From positions 1 through 26,759 of the forward strand of contig DAIQRD010000022.1 of assembly GCA_036786445.1 (NCBI GenBank): 26,759 nucleotides of DNA, read 5' to 3'. The DNA comes from JAAZMF01 sp036786445 (GTDB lineage Bacteria > Bacillota > Limnochordia > DTU087). Under the pieces are notes generated by a model that saw nothing but the letters and a program-made list of their open reading frames with translations, ran no database searches and had not been told where the DNA came from. A program made the position numbers and the translations under genes. This document shows positions 8,513-15,881 of the stretch, in pieces. How positions within the stretch are numbered: the stretch's first letter is position 1; each line of letters opens with the position of its first letter.

Positions 8513-9211
8513 CTAGTCTTCATGGGAACGATGCACTGATGACAAATGCTTGTCTATGAATCTTAGCAGCCGTTCTTGTAGTTTGTCCCCCTTGGTCCAG
8601 CCCAGGTAGAGTAAGACTACGGTCAAAGCACCCACTATTACCCATCCCCGCACAGAGAGATTAATCAATCCCGCCCCCGTTAATGTAGCTACCAAGATGC
8701 CTGGCGTACGAAAAACCAGCAGTAAGAAGGCGAAGGATCTAATGGACATGGGGCTAAGGCCAGCTATGAAACAAAGAGCATCATCGGGCAGGAAAGGCAA
8801 GAGGAACATGAGGGCAATACCTCGACGCCCTTTCTTGGTAGCCATCTTCTCCAAAAATGCCGATGTCTTGGGACCGACAAGACGATCCACCAGTGGTTTG
8901 CCATACCATTTACTAAGCTGGAAAACCAGTATGGACCCTACCAGCATGCTGATCAAGTTGAGCAAGAAGCCTAAGCCAAAGCCAAATACGTACCCTCCGC
9001 CCATGCCAATGATGTTGCCAGGTAAGGGGGCGATGAGTATCTGCAGTATGTTGAGTAACACAAATCCCACCGGTGCCCAAGCACCAGCTTGATCGAGAAA
9101 GACCTCTAGTGTGGTTCGATCACTGAATAGCTTGTATAGCTGAGGCCCTGATAAAAACGGCATAATGGCTACTATGCCTGCTAAGAGGATTTTCGGCCAG
9201 CGCTGTGGCAT
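8513..9211 (-). CDS. TVP38/TMEM64 (VTT-domain) membrane protein
   Basis: The 232-residue integral membrane protein has several hydrophobic segments (around residues 8-22, 46-62, 66-97, 131-152, 157-175 and 188-205). The two VTT/DedA-superfamily signatures are visible: the re-entrant APLPGNIIGMGGGYVFG segment near 61-77 and LLPFLPDDALCFIAGLS near 137-153. Family members are linked to lipid scrambling or transport and membrane homeostasis; the specific substrate is unknown. AAAGGA lies upstream of the ATG on the minus strand. The gene converges on the GH4 gene and diverges from the glycosylasparaginase gene, so it is probably a single transcription unit. Confidence 0.85.
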   Translation of the reverse strand: MPQRWPKILLAGIVAIMPFLSGPQLYKLFSDRTTLEVFLDQAGAWAPVGFVLLNILQILIAPLPGNIIGMGGGYVFGFGLGFLLNLISMLVGSILVFQLSKWYGKPLVDRLVGPKTSAFLEKMATKKGRRGIALMFLLPFLPDDALCFIAGLSPMSIRSFAFLLLVFRTPGILVATLTGAGLINLSVRGWVIVGALTVVLLYLGWTKGDKLQERLLRFIDKHLSSVHRSHED

Positions 9212-9377
9212 TTCATCGTCCTTTCTCTTCTAGCAGGATTATACCGCTATGGAGCTCGAAACGCAACATTTCCGTGGCGGCAGGGCAGGCTTTCTACTTG
9301 GCCTCGCCGAAATTACTTGCGTGTCACAGAGTTTTCCAAAATTGGCACTTATTTGGAGCGATGGAGGTAGATGGGGA

Positions 9378-10283
9378 ATGTCCAAATGGGCTATGGCTGC
9401 TACTTGGCCTTTTGGCAAGCTAGCGGTGGAAGCTGGTATCAAGTTGCTAGATAGTGGCAGGAGCGGTATTGATGCAATAGAGCAAGGTATTAGCCTAGTG
9501 GAAGTCGACCCCAATGTTGACTCAGTGGGGGTAGGAGGCATTCCTAATCTCACGGGAGAGGTGGAGCTCGATGCCGCTTTCATGCGGGGGGTAGACTTGG
9601 CGGTAGGGGCCGTTGCTTCCGTCAAGGGGTTTCCCAACCCTATTCGCATAGCCCGCTTGATCCTGGAGAAAACTCCCCATCATATCTTGGTGGGAGAAGG
9701 GGCAGAGCGATTTGCCGATTCCCAGGGATTGAAAAGAGCTCCTTTGCTCACCGGCAGTTCCCTTGAAGCTTGGGAAAAGCGCCGCGGGGAACAAGTTGGT
9801 TTGGCAGAAGGTTACGTGGCTAGGGGACACGACACAATAGGTGTTGTGGCTTTAGATCAATCCGGTGGCATCACAGCTGGCACCTCCACCAGTGGTATGG
9901 CACTGAAGCTACCGGGGCGAGTAGGCGATTCGCCTTTAGTAGGCTCGGGTTTCTATGCCGATGATACGGCGGGGGCAGCAGTTGCCACTGGTTGTGGAGA
10001 ACTGATTATGCGAGGTTGCCTGAGTTACGGGGTTGTGGAATTAATGCGGGCTGGCGCTTCTCCCCAGGAAGCTTGCGCAGATAGTCTCATGCGGCTGATT
10101 AGACGATTGGAGAACACTGTGGCTGTCCGGGATGCCCATGAAGACCTGACAAAAATGGCAGTGGTTGCCATAGATCGAGATGGCAATGTGGGGGCTGCGG
10201 CCAATCACGGGGATTTCGACTTTGCCTACAGTCACTCTAGTGATCCTGTGGTTCATATGGTGAGAGCGCCCAAGGTTAGCTAA
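9378..10283 (+). CDS. N4-(beta-N-acetylglucosaminyl)-L-asparaginase (glycosylasparaginase)
   Basis: This N-terminal-nucleophile hydrolase splits GlcNAc-asparagine into aspartate and 1-amino-GlcNAc (then GlcNAc). Visible family features are TWPFG at 9-13, VDSVGVGGIPNLTGEVELDA near 48-66, and the autoprocessing junction GHD-TIGVV. Cleavage before Thr153 would give the alpha and beta chains and expose Thr153 as nucleophile. GTSTSG and KLPGRVGDSPLVGSGFYADD follow, as in flavobacterial and human enzymes. The TW near the N-terminus favours glycosylasparaginase over isoaspartyl peptidase. I prefer the ATG at 9378 because GGAGG lies 10 bases upstream and the protein then starts where the family does; the in-frame extension to 9249 (43 residues) looks non-coding. 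There is no signal peptide, so it acts in the cytoplasm on imported glycoamino acids. The ROK kinase and nagA downstream suit the released sugar. Confidence 0.88.
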   Translation: MSKWAMAATWPFGKLAVEAGIKLLDSGRSGIDAIEQGISLVEVDPNVDSVGVGGIPNLTGEVELDAAFMRGVDLAVGAVASVKGFPNPIRIARLILEKTPHHILVGEGAERFADSQGLKRAPLLTGSSLEAWEKRRGEQVGLAEGYVARGHDTIGVVALDQSGGITAGTSTSGMALKLPGRVGDSPLVGSGFYADDTAGAAVATGCGELIMRGCLSYGVVELMRAGASPQEACADSLMRLIRRLENTVAVRDAHEDLTKMAVVAIDRDGNVGAAANHGDFDFAYSHSSDPVVHMVRAPKVS

Positions 10284-10344
10284 GGGTGGGTAGCCCTGCT
10301 AACTGCTTGGGGGCATGGGTTAGTGGTCTTGGACCCCGGGGGCG

Positions 10345-11385
10345 CTATTGGGTCTGTAATCTGTGTGTTACTAGATAGATGATGGGTAGAGAGCCATGCA
10401 GACTCACCGTACATAAAGGTTGATACTGTAATTCGTTCATCCGACAGGCCTCGCTTATGGCGTCCTCTTGGTCGGTGAGCAAAATAGCCTTGCCTCGGGG
10501 TGCTAGCACTCTCTTGGCCTCTTGCAGGAACTGGCTGTAGAGACTGCCGATATCTTGGGTAGGTGCAATCTGCTTACCCCACGGCAGGTTGGTGACAATT
10601 GTGGTTACGGAATGGGCAGGTATATCCAGCAAGTTACAGGCATCCATTTGCTGGATGTTGACATTGTTTGGGGCATTATCTTTAGCAGCCATGACGGCCT
10701 CGGCGGAAATATCTACACCGGTGATGGAGAGAGCCTCATAGTCTGCACGTTCGATGGGTATGGTGCCAGAGCCGCAAAAGGGGTCTAGAAAGACATCGCA
10801 GGGTTTGGGCTCAGATATCCAGATTAGAGCATGGGCCATGGATGGACGGAGAGCAGCCCGAGAGAAAGTGCGCATACCCCGGAAACGGAAGGTCGCGTCA
10901 GTGAGCTTCAAGGAAAAGAGGGCATCGGTCTCAATGATGTCTAGGCGAAAGTCAAGGTCATGGGCATCTATGGTACCGGGAACGAATTTATGAGCCTTGC
11001 TGAGTCCCTTAAGTACAGCGTCAGCGGCCTCAAACCGGCTAAATGTGTGATGACCGGCACGGCTGGCACTGACGATGGCCTTTGAGCCAGGATTGGCCGT
11101 AGCTAAGTAGGGGATATGGTCTATGGCGGTATTCTCTATGTCAGTTGTTAGATTAGCTAGGTGAGCCTTGTGGGGGCCGATCTTAAGCCATGCGATATGC
11201 AGGTAGAGATTATCTACGCACCTGAGCTCCAGCAGATCTTCCCGAGGGGAATCAGTATTAAACAAGATGCGTCCCCTCAGTTGAGTCTGTACCCAAGCTC
11301 CCGGCAGCTTAGTGCATATTTCAGACGTAGCCACCGATTCTAGACCTGGTACGATTGTGGCCATATATGTGAGAGTAGGTGACAT
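10345..11385 (-). CDS. THUMP/UPF0020-type RNA guanine-N2 methyltransferase
   Basis: The N-terminal ~160 residues have the look of a THUMP-containing RNA-binding module; the C-terminal half is an S-adenosylmethionine-dependent methyltransferase with VFLDPFCGSGTIPIE (about 198-212), the acidic TGVDIS and the catalytic NLPWG (266-270), a variant of the NPPY motif. LRPSMAHAL before the SAM motif is typical of the Trm14/TrmN/RlmL relatives that make m2G in tRNA or rRNA. The start at 11385 is chosen because AGGAGG lies six bases upstream and it gives a compact MSPTLTYMATIVPGLE N-terminus; a longer in-frame version to 11499 would add 38 unconvincing residues. It stands alone on the minus strand between unrelated sugar genes. 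The target RNA cannot be told from sequence. Confidence 0.82.
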   Translation of the reverse strand: MSPTLTYMATIVPGLESVATSEICTKLPGAWVQTQLRGRILFNTDSPREDLLELRCVDNLYLHIAWLKIGPHKAHLANLTTDIENTAIDHIPYLATANPGSKAIVSASRAGHHTFSRFEAADAVLKGLSKAHKFVPGTIDAHDLDFRLDIIETDALFSLKLTDATFRFRGMRTFSRAALRPSMAHALIWISEPKPCDVFLDPFCGSGTIPIERADYEALSITGVDISAEAVMAAKDNAPNNVNIQQMDACNLLDIPAHSVTTIVTNLPWGKQIAPTQDIGSLYSQFLQEAKRVLAPRGKAILLTDQEDAISEACRMNELQYQPLCTVSLHGSLPIIYLVTHRLQTQ

Positions 11386-11622
11386 AGGCAGCCTCCTGGA
11401 ATTCCATGTTGCCATGTGGGTTGATAATAGGATGTGCCAAAGCACATCTGCTCCATGTATGTTCATCTCGATCTTGCCAGTTATGGCTACCTCTGTCAAC
11501 AGATAGATGTGGTTTCTGGGCGTGCTGGGCTCATAAGTCGTACAGCAGGATTAGCCAGTAAGTGGGTGGAAAGACAATGTAGCCCCTGGAGTGGACTATA
11601 AATACGATGATGGGAGTGCGGC

Positions 11623-12621
11623 GTGGGTATGATGCAAGCGGCGATAGGAATTGATGTTGGTGGCACCAAAATGGCAGGCGGCATAGTTGATGCCGCAGGG
11701 GAAATCCTTTATTCCCATACAGTGGCGACACCACTTCACTTTGATGAGTTGGAGAGAGAGCTCCTGGAACTGGCGGGGCACTTACTCGATGCTGCCACGG
11801 GTAAGGGCACGGAGAGGCTGAATTTGGCGCCGCTGGAGATAGTGGGCATTGGTGTGGCGGTGCCCGGCACGGTTGAGCGGGAGCAGGGTGTAGCTATTGG
11901 CGCATGCAACCTTCCTTGGCAGGATTTCGCCATTACAAAGCTCTTGGAGGATCGGTTTGCTATTGCCACCCGGGTAGAAAATGATGCCGATGCGGCAGCA
12001 TTGGGGGCTCTTCGTTACGCTCCTGAAGCTAGAGGCCTCAGGAACTTCGTGTTTATGACCATTGGCACCGGTATCGGAGGAGGCATTATTCTCAATGGGA
12101 TACTCCATGGTGGGGAATGGCCCTTGGCTGGAGAAGTGGGCCACACCATAGTGCAACCCGATGGTCCCCAGTGTAATTGCGGCTCCAGGGGTTGCCTAGA
12201 AGCCTTGACTTCCGGTACAGCCATTGGCCGGGACGCCACGACTGCGATACAGGCAGGGCAGAGGGGGCTCTTGTGGTCAATTTATCAGGAGCATGGCAAA
12301 GTAACAGCCGCGGATGTTACAGCTGCAGCTGAGCAGGGGGATGCCGTGGCCCAGCAAGTCTTGGGCAAAGCGGGAAGGTTTTTGGCCATGGGAATGCTCA
12401 ACATTCACCGTCTTTTGTCACCGGAGGCGATTATCGTCGGTGGTGGTGTTGTCACTGAAAGTGATGCTCTGCTGAGATATGCTGATTTAGCCATGGCCGA
12501 TCTGCACCCCACAGTACGACCTCGGATACTCCAAGCCAAAGGTGGGGCCGTCAGCGGCGTTAGGGGTTCTGCGGCCATCGTTTGGGAAGAGATCGTGGGT
12601 AAAGTACCCCACCACGTTTAG
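11623..12621 (+). CDS. ROK-family sugar kinase (glucokinase / N-acetylhexosamine kinase-like)
   Basis: This actin-fold kinase of 332 residues has the N-terminal phosphate loop GIDVGGTK, the catalytic-region VENDADAAALGA (about 118-129), TIGTGIGGGI, and the ROK zinc site: His174 in GEVGH plus Cys184, Cys186 and Cys191 of CNCGSRGCLE. There is no N-terminal helix-turn-helix, so it is a kinase rather than a NagC/XylR-type repressor. It would phosphorylate glucose or a related hexose at O6. nagA follows 17 bases later, and its Shine-Dalgarno overlaps this gene's stop, which favours GlcNAc as a substrate. The start is ambiguous: GTG at 11623 has GGGAG at six bases, while ATGs at 11629 and 11632 are in frame. 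A TATAAA box (11597-11602) without a clear -35 lies upstream. Confidence 0.9.
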   Translation: MGMMQAAIGIDVGGTKMAGGIVDAAGEILYSHTVATPLHFDELERELLELAGHLLDAATGKGTERLNLAPLEIVGIGVAVPGTVEREQGVAIGACNLPWQDFAITKLLEDRFAIATRVENDADAAALGALRYAPEARGLRNFVFMTIGTGIGGGIILNGILHGGEWPLAGEVGHTIVQPDGPQCNCGSRGCLEALTSGTAIGRDATTAIQAGQRGLLWSIYQEHGKVTAADVTAAAEQGDAVAQQVLGKAGRFLAMGMLNIHRLLSPEAIIVGGGVVTESDALLRYADLAMADLHPTVRPRILQAKGGAVSGVRGSAAIVWEEIVGKVPHHV

Positions 12622-12638
12622 GGGAGGATAGATTCATC

Positions 12639-13802
12639 GTGTCAAATACCATGACAGTGTTCCAAGCTAGAAGTATATTTACACCTTATCGGGAAATCAA
12701 GAACGGTTTTATGGCGCTGGACAATGGGAAAATCGTGGCTCTGGGATCAGCCGAAGAGCAGCCAACAGGTACAGGTGTCACAATCCAGGATTTTGGCGAA
12801 TTTACCCTGGTACCCGGGTTCATAGATTTGCATCACCATGGGGCTTTTGGCTATCGGGCTTCTGACGGATCAATCGAAGCTCTTGATGCCATTGCGAGGT
12901 TTCTGCCGTCCACCGGTACCACCGGGTGGTTGCCTACTGTGGATGACCTCCCCAGCGTTCGAGCCATTGGGGACTTTGCCCGCAAAAACAACAGTGGGGC
13001 AAAACCCCTGGGGATTCATATGGAGGGTCCGTTTTTGGCACCGAAAAACCTTCCTGGCACAGACTATGAGGCACCGCGCAAGGCTGATATAGAGGTTTTT
13101 GATGAGCTATATGAAGCCAGTGGAGGGTTGATTCGCATAGTAGGAATTGCACCGGAGCTAGAAGGTGCCCTAGAGCTCATTGCCCATATGCGGGCTTGTG
13201 GAGTAGTTCCTGCTTGTGCCCATACCAAGACCGATTACGCCCAATGGCTACGGGCAGTCGATGCAGGTTTGCAACATGTCACCCATACATATAATGTGAT
13301 GACTGGATTTCACCATCGTCGCCCGGGGGTTGTCGGTGGTGTATTGACTACTGACTGTGTGACAGCAGAGCTCATCGGTGATGGATTTCACGTAGACCCG
13401 GTAGCGATAGATGTGCTCATTCGCTGCAAAGGCGTGGATCAGATCGCCCTGATAACCGACAGTGTGAGATATGCTGGGCTTCCAGACGGACAATATGATC
13501 AAGTGATTAAGCAAGCTGGCATCATCCGCAGAGTGGGGTTTGATGAAAGTGTCGATGGCAGCATGGCAGGCAGTGCCTGGACAATGGATCACAATATTCG
13601 CTATCTGGTAAAGGATCTGGGCATACCCTTAGCCAACGTATTGCGGATGGTTAGTTCTGTTCCGGCAAGGATAGTCGGATTGGCACATAGCAAAGGGAGT
13701 TTGCAGGTGGGTAAGGATGCCGACTTCACCATTCTCGATGACAATCTTGGGATAGTGGCTACGTTCGTAGCCGGTGGGCAGGTTTTTGCTAGGAGTCAGT
13801 AA
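12639..13802 (+). CDS. nagA: N-acetylglucosamine-6-phosphate deacetylase
   Basis: The amidohydrolase removes acetate from GlcNAc-6-P to give GlcN-6-P. The 387-residue product, a normal length, shows PGFIDLHHHG (metal-binding His 65-67), HMEGPFL with Glu129, GIAPELEG, AHTKTDY with His195, HTYNVMTGFHHRRPG with His216, and the catalytic Asp274 in ALITDS. SMAGSAWTMD is the C-terminal family motif. The first metal motif reads HHH rather than HxHG alone, which still supplies the ligands. It starts with GTG at 12639, 11 bases after GGGGAGG; the next in-frame ATG (12651) is too far from that site. It forms a two-gene operon with the ROK kinase and ends at a strong terminator. NagB, for the next step, is not in the window. 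Confidence 0.94.
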   Translation: MSNTMTVFQARSIFTPYREIKNGFMALDNGKIVALGSAEEQPTGTGVTIQDFGEFTLVPGFIDLHHHGAFGYRASDGSIEALDAIARFLPSTGTTGWLPTVDDLPSVRAIGDFARKNNSGAKPLGIHMEGPFLAPKNLPGTDYEAPRKADIEVFDELYEASGGLIRIVGIAPELEGALELIAHMRACGVVPACAHTKTDYAQWLRAVDAGLQHVTHTYNVMTGFHHRRPGVVGGVLTTDCVTAELIGDGFHVDPVAIDVLIRCKGVDQIALITDSVRYAGLPDGQYDQVIKQAGIIRRVGFDESVDGSMAGSAWTMDHNIRYLVKDLGIPLANVLRMVSSVPARIVGLAHSKGSLQVGKDADFTILDDNLGIVATFVAGGQVFARSQ

Positions 13803-13865
13803 AGGGTAGAGAATGGCACTTGGCTATGTAAGCCAGAATAATGCCTATGAGGTCGCCAACAGGTT

Positions 13866-13889
13866 CTAACCGGGTGGGTTAGTTTTTTT
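13866..13889 (+). terminator. Intrinsic terminator of the ROK-nagA operon
   Basis: CTAACC (13866-13871), loop GGGTG, GGTTAG (13877-13882), then seven Ts. The stem is also the last codons and stop codon of the convergent XRE regulator gene, so one sequence serves both as terminator and coding 3' end. Confidence 0.85.
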
Positions 13890-14264
13890 GGAGGGATCGC
13901 CACCGTATGCCTGTTGGTGACCTTTTTTTGAGAAGTGCTTTTTCACTTCTCGGGTTAAGACCTCGAGAAACTCTGCCCCTTCCGGTGTCAAGTCTTCGGA
14001 AACCAACCATCCCGATGATGGGTCTACAGTGTCCTCTTGGAGTTTGCCTCTTTTTGTGGGATCTGCTACACGGCCTAAGAGATAATCGACAGACACGTCA
14101 AATACGTCAGCTAGCCTAACTAACATGGATGTATCGGGGGAACGCTGACCCCCCTCATAAAGGGAGATGGTACTGCTAGAACAACCCAGCAGCTTGCCCA
14201 GTTGTACCTGGGTAAGGTCTGCTTTTTGGCGCAAGCGGCGGATGCGGGTTCCTAGTACAGTCAT
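13866..14264 (-). CDS. XRE/Cro-CI family transcriptional regulator, 132 residues
   Basis: An N-terminal helix-turn-helix of the Cro/CI type spans about residues 8-63 (RIRRLRQKADLTQVQLGKLL, then SSSTISLYEGGQRSPD and LADVFDVSVDYLLG), a classic single-domain SinR/YqaE-like fold. The C-terminal ~65 residues are polar and lysine-rich with no recognised domain and might serve for oligomerisation or sensing. GGGGGGAG precedes the ATG at good distance. It diverges from a second, tiny XRE gene, with palindromes in between that are likely operators. Within the gene an inverted repeat (GAGAAGTG/CACTTCTC) abuts an A7 run that encodes Ser-Lys-Lys, a possible slippage site. The controlled genes are unknown. 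Confidence 0.85.
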   Translation of the reverse strand: MTVLGTRIRRLRQKADLTQVQLGKLLGCSSSTISLYEGGQRSPDTSMLVRLADVFDVSVDYLLGRVADPTKRGKLQEDTVDPSSGWLVSEDLTPEGAEFLEVLTREVKKHFSKKGHQQAYGGDPSKKTNPPG

Positions 14265-14297
14265 AAGGTCTCCCCCCTTAGAGAGAGTTTATCACGC

Positions 14298-14371
14298 ATT
14301 GCAATATTCCGGAAGCGATGTTTGCAAAACGTAGAGTTATCCTTGACTTTTGCGTATCGCAAAGTTAACCT
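14298..14371. promoter_or_regulatory. Divergent XRE operator/promoter region with three TTGC/GCAA palindromes
   Basis: Three symmetric sites share TTGC/GCAA arms: ATTGCAAT (14298-14305), TTTGCAAA (14321-14328) and TTTGCG-TAT-CGCAAA (14349-14363). The third lies exactly between a -35-like TTGACT (14343-14348) and a weak -10-like TAACCT (14366-14371), 17 bases apart and pointing to the small XRE gene. A repressor bound there would block that promoter. The arrangement is typical of Cro/CI-type auto-regulation, inferred from layout. Confidence 0.5.
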
Positions 14372-14434
14372 GTAGGCAAATGGGCCAATCTCGCCAAGCA
14401 GTCGACGTGGGATGGGCCAAAGGTGGGGAAATCC

Positions 14435-14647
14435 ATGTTACGAAAAGTGCGGCTGGCTAGAGGTATGACCCAGAAGGAAGTGGCGTTAGCCATCGGTATA
14501 CCCCAGAGCTCATATTGCTTAATCGAGCATGGCAAACGACCTGCCGATTGGCGCGTTGTCCAGAAGATATGTGGGCTACTCCAGGTGCAGCAGGAGGAGG
14601 TGTTCTTGCCGAGGCGCTTTGCAGTTCGTAAGATCAACAGTGGTTAA
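14435..14647 (+). CDS. Small XRE-family DNA-binding protein (70 residues)
   Basis: The whole protein is essentially one Cro-like helix-turn-helix: VRLARGMTQKEVALAIGI, then PQSSYCLIEHGKRPADWRVV and a final helix up to VFLPRRFAVRK. The ATG at 14435 is preceded by AGGTGGGG at 6-7 bases; a GTG at 14423 in frame is less likely because it would sit inside that site. Cro-type proteins act as dimers on palindromic operators, and three candidate sites lie in the promoter region upstream. It ends 45 bases before a terminator, so it is a single-gene unit. With the divergent XRE gene it forms a two-regulator module; the partner functions are not known. Confidence 0.8.
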   Translation: MLRKVRLARGMTQKEVALAIGIPQSSYCLIEHGKRPADWRVVQKICGLLQVQQEEVFLPRRFAVRKINSG

Positions 14648-14692
14648 GGAGAGTCACCTCTTGTCATAAAAAAGAACATAGAGAAGATGACC

Positions 14693-14713
14693 AGGCAGCG
14701 GTAGCTGCCTTTT
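14693..14713 (+). terminator. Intrinsic terminator after the small XRE gene
   Basis: AGGCAGC-GGTA-GCTGCCT, a perfect 7-bp stem with a 4-base loop, runs into TTTTC. It separates the regulator module from the Gfo/Idh operon downstream. Confidence 0.8.
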
Positions 14714-14727
14714 CTATATGGAGCAAG

Positions 14728-14741
14728 TGAAACCGGTGAGA
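14728..14741 (+). promoter_or_regulatory. LacI-family/cre-like operator upstream of the Gfo/Idh operon
   Basis: TGAAACCGGTGAGA fits the catabolite-responsive element consensus TGWAANCGNTNWCA at all fixed positions but one. Its core AAACCGGT has the central CG typical of operators of the LacI/CcpA family. It lies about 28 bases before the small ORF and 104 before the Gfo/Idh start, in a stretch with no gene. It could bind CcpA or the LacI-family regulator encoded at 17935. No equally good match was seen upstream of the transporter genes. Confidence 0.4.
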
Positions 14742-14768
14742 AAAAATGGATTCTCAGGAAGGATAAAC

Positions 14769-14831
14769 GTGAATCCCGCGGAATATTATCTAGTAGAGAA
14801 ACATGTTGCCATGGTCAGACAGCGTTTATGA
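14769..14831 (+). CDS. Candidate 20-codon upstream ORF / leader peptide
   Basis: A GTG start 5 bases after AGGAAGGA opens a 20-codon frame beginning MNPAEYYLVEKH and ending VRQRL, with TGA at 14829. The stop lies 13 bases before the ATG of the Gfo/Idh gene and runs into that gene's GGGGGGAT ribosome site, so translation could be coupled. The peptide is hydrophilic with no signal or membrane segment, and I recognise no family with confidence. Its Shine-Dalgarno and first codons recur in a degraded form at 19004-19029. It may be a real small protein, a leader peptide controlling the operon, or a DNA element that happens to be open. Confidence 0.4.
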   Translation: MNPAEYYLVEKHVAMVRQRL

Positions 14832-14844
14832 TGGGGGGATATTG

Positions 14845-15849
14845 ATGGCGAGTAAGGTGAGAATTGGGGTCATTGGGTGTGGAGCAATCGCCCGTTATAC
14901 CCATTTGCATGGGTATGCCCAGCTCAATGATGTGGAGGTAGTTGCCTTAGCAGATCCGTTCCGCGAGAATCTGAATCTCATGGGGGATATGCATGGGGTG
15001 CCAGTGGATTCTCGATATGTATCATATGAAGATTTGCTGGCGCGGGATGATATTGATGCAGTAAGTGTCTGTACTCCCAACTATCTACATGGGGCTCAGA
15101 CTGTGGATGCTTTGCAGGCGGGCAAACACGTGCTTTGCGAGAAGCCCATGGCCACCACGGTAGAAACGGCGGAAGCTATGGTCAAAGCGGCGGAAGCAGC
15201 TGGCAAGATTCTGATGGTTGGCTTTACCCACAGGTATATGGAGCATAATCGGGTTACCAAAGGGCTGCTTAGTGAGGGCGCTATTGGCAATCCCTATATG
15301 ATCAGAGTGCGCTTCGCCCATGACGGGCCTTACAAATCCTGGGCCGCTACAACAGATTGGTTCTTCCGCCCAGAGAAGGCTGGGGGCGGCGCCCTGTTAG
15401 ATATGGGTATTCACGCTCTAGACATATGCCGCTATATGCTAGGGGAAATCACCAGTGTCAGTGGTCGGCTAGGCACCTTTGGAAAAGACATAGTGGTAGA
15501 GGATACGGCGGTGCTGGATCTTAGCTTTGGTGGTAACGCCTTAGGGTATATTGAGACTGGCTGGAGCAGCAAAGAGGGTGTGCTGGGCCTGGAGCTTTAC
15601 GGAACAGAGGGCAGTATTATCGTAGATTATATTACTCCCATCCGCATTTTCCGGGCTAGTACCGGTGAGTGGGAAGAGATCACTGATGCGAAAAACGATG
15701 CTGCTGTGGCGGAAATGAGGCATTTCGTGGACTGTGTAAAAACAGGGAAACAACCTCTGACTAGCGGTGTTGATGGCTTGGTTTCCGTAAAATTGGCTGC
15801 AGCAGTATATGAGTCGGCCCAAACCGGACGTGCGGTTTGCTTGGACTAG
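14845..15849 (+). CDS. Gfo/Idh/MocA family oxidoreductase
   Basis: The 334-residue NAD(P)-dependent sugar or inositol dehydrogenase begins with the Rossmann motif IGVIGCGAIA (7-16). It has the central CEKPMATT with catalytic-type Lys100, and the C-terminal GGGALLDMGIHALD (180-193), where the His-Asp pair near 190-193 usually takes part in catalysis. The family oxidises a ring hydroxyl of sugars, glycosides, inositols or their derivatives. I start at the ATG at 14845 (GGGGGGAT six bases upstream, canonical N-terminus); the in-frame ATG at 14803 would add 14 residues that overlap the upstream small ORF. The next gene, a xylose-isomerase-like TIM barrel, begins 32 bases later. Such pairs occur in inositol, 3-keto-glycoside and C-glycoside degradation, so this is probably the first catabolic step of the locus. 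Confidence 0.9.
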   Translation: MASKVRIGVIGCGAIARYTHLHGYAQLNDVEVVALADPFRENLNLMGDMHGVPVDSRYVSYEDLLARDDIDAVSVCTPNYLHGAQTVDALQAGKHVLCEKPMATTVETAEAMVKAAEAAGKILMVGFTHRYMEHNRVTKGLLSEGAIGNPYMIRVRFAHDGPYKSWAATTDWFFRPEKAGGGALLDMGIHALDICRYMLGEITSVSGRLGTFGKDIVVEDTAVLDLSFGGNALGYIETGWSSKEGVLGLELYGTEGSIIVDYITPIRIFRASTGEWEEITDAKNDAAVAEMRHFVDCVKTGKQPLTSGVDGLVSVKLAAAVYESAQTGRAVCLD

Positions 15850-15881
15850 ATTGAGAATATGTTTAGCAGGTGGTGTTCTAG

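Noticed and set aside
8697..9092. 131-codon open frame on the plus strand
   Set aside because: It is antisense to the VTT membrane protein; the Lys/Pro/Met-rich product is what a hydrophobic gene gives when read backwards.
9249..9377. N-terminal extension of the glycosylasparaginase
   Set aside because: The 43 extra residues fit neither a signal peptide nor the family N-terminus, and GGAGG lies 10 bases before the ATG at 9378.
11386..11499. N-terminal extension of the RNA methyltransferase
   Set aside because: AGGAGG sits six bases before the internal ATG at 11385, and the added 38 residues look non-coding.
13920..13960. Programmed frameshift at the A7 run in the XRE gene
   Set aside because: The run reads A-AAA-AAG-like on the minus strand, but the inverted repeat lies before it rather than after it, and the zero frame already gives a complete protein.
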